NCBI GenBank assembly: GCA_966210935.1
Contig: CBIHLX010000042.1
Coordinates: forward strand, 1 to 7,023
DNA from: CBIHLX01 sp966210935
Lineage (GTDB): Bacteria > Patescibacteriota > Saccharimonadia > Saccharimonadales > Saccharimonadaceae
Direction: 5' to 3'
Length of the DNA: 7,023 nt
Part shown: positions 6,630-7,023 of the stretch, one piece after another
Numbering within the stretch: the first letter of the stretch is position 1
Layout of the letters: the number at the start of each line of letters is the position of its first letter
Position numbers and translations under genes: made by a program
The notes under the pieces: generated by a model
Told to the model about the DNA's origin: nothing
Databases searched by the model: none
The model's input: the letters and a program-made list of their open reading frames with translations, nothing else

Positions 6630-6660
6630 TCGCATTCAGGTAATTTATTATCTGGTGCGA
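6630..6660 (+). repeat. Leader hairpin: two-part stem with internal loop
   Basis: TCGCA (6630-6634) pairs with TGCGA (6656-6660) and CAGGTAA (6637-6643) pairs with TTATCTG (6648-6654, including one G-U pair) around a TTTA loop. The two helices are separated by a TT/G internal loop. At 12 paired positions it is the longest structure in the leader. Confidence 0.6.
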
Positions 6661-6673
6661 TATATCATCGTCA

Positions 6674-6688
6674 GTCTATTTTATAGAC
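6674..6688 (+). repeat. Leader hairpin: 6-bp inverted repeat, TTT loop
   Basis: GTCTAT-TTT-ATAGAC is a perfect inverted repeat with a 3-base loop. It abuts the next hairpin with no spacer, so the two could stack coaxially just upstream of the 16S 5' end. Confidence 0.6.
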
Positions 6689-6708
6689 GTTTCTGATTCG
6701 TCAGAAAC
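6689..6708 (+). repeat. Leader hairpin: 8-bp stem with TTCG tetraloop
   Basis: GTTTCTGA-TTCG-TCAGAAAC is a perfect 8-bp stem capped by a UUCG tetraloop, closed by A-U instead of the most stable C-G. It ends about four bases before the predicted 16S 5' end, where it could guide 5' maturation. A short TTTT follows at 6712-6715, but a strong terminator immediately before 16S would make no sense. Confidence 0.65.
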
Positions 6709-6712
6709 ATCT

Positions 6713-7023
<311 letters not shown>

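Larger units (their letters stand above)
6492..6712 (+). other. rrs leader: 16S rRNA leader rich in hairpins
   Basis: This non-coding stretch between the rRNA promoter and the 16S 5' end contains no plausible protein gene. It starts with a possible long-range pairing of GTCGC (6499-6503) with GCGAC (6532-6536), then a boxB-like hairpin with boxA, then five more hairpins listed separately. The second half is AT-rich, unlike the 16S gene. Leaders of this kind normally carry antitermination and RNase III processing signals; the processing stem partner would lie after 16S, outside the window. Confidence 0.7.

Overview
The window most likely comes from a Saccharibacteria (TM7, Patescibacteria/CPR) genome of moderate GC. 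Two observations support this. The first 311 bases of a 16S rRNA gene at the right edge carry, at 6996-7013, a sequence that differs at one base from the TM7-specific probe site as I remember it. The left-edge gene has the N-terminal layout I associate with Saccharibacteria surface proteins: a long basic N-region, one membrane segment, then a module with an 'NDIRQIY..FGISR.DI' signature. The stop codons seen are TAG, TAG and TAA, and the genes read normally in the standard bacterial code. The assignment rests on recognition, not on a database search.

Layout. Positions 1-1342, minus strand: the N-terminal 447 codons of a large secreted or membrane-anchored surface protein that runs off the left edge. 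Positions 1343-1493: a compact divergent control region with a strong extended -10 promoter for the gyrase operon and several interleaved inverted repeats. Positions 1494-6442, plus strand: a tightly packed operon of gyrB (1494-3473), gyrA (3486-6002) and a divergent PAP2 / DUF212 membrane protein (6008-6442), with gaps of 12 and 5 bases. Positions 6443-6712: no protein gene; this stretch holds the rRNA promoter, which starts only 13 bases after the DUF212 stop codon, followed by a leader of about 220 bases containing a boxA-like antitermination element and a chain of perfect or near-perfect hairpins. Positions 6713-7023: 16S rRNA, cut by the window edge.

How the parts relate. GyrB and GyrA form the A2B2 DNA gyrase that introduces negative supercoils and removes the positive supercoils built up ahead of polymerases. 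The operon points the same way as the rRNA operon and I see no terminator between them, so some rRNA transcription could come from read-through. The gyrB-gyrA-rrn order recalls the origin-proximal gyrB-gyrA-rrnO order of Bacillus subtilis, but here a DUF212 gene is inserted and the upstream neighbour is a divergent surface-protein gene, not recF. I see no complete undescribed multi-gene system. The least ordinary material is the repeat-dense gyrB control region, the hairpin-packed rRNA leader and the surface protein.
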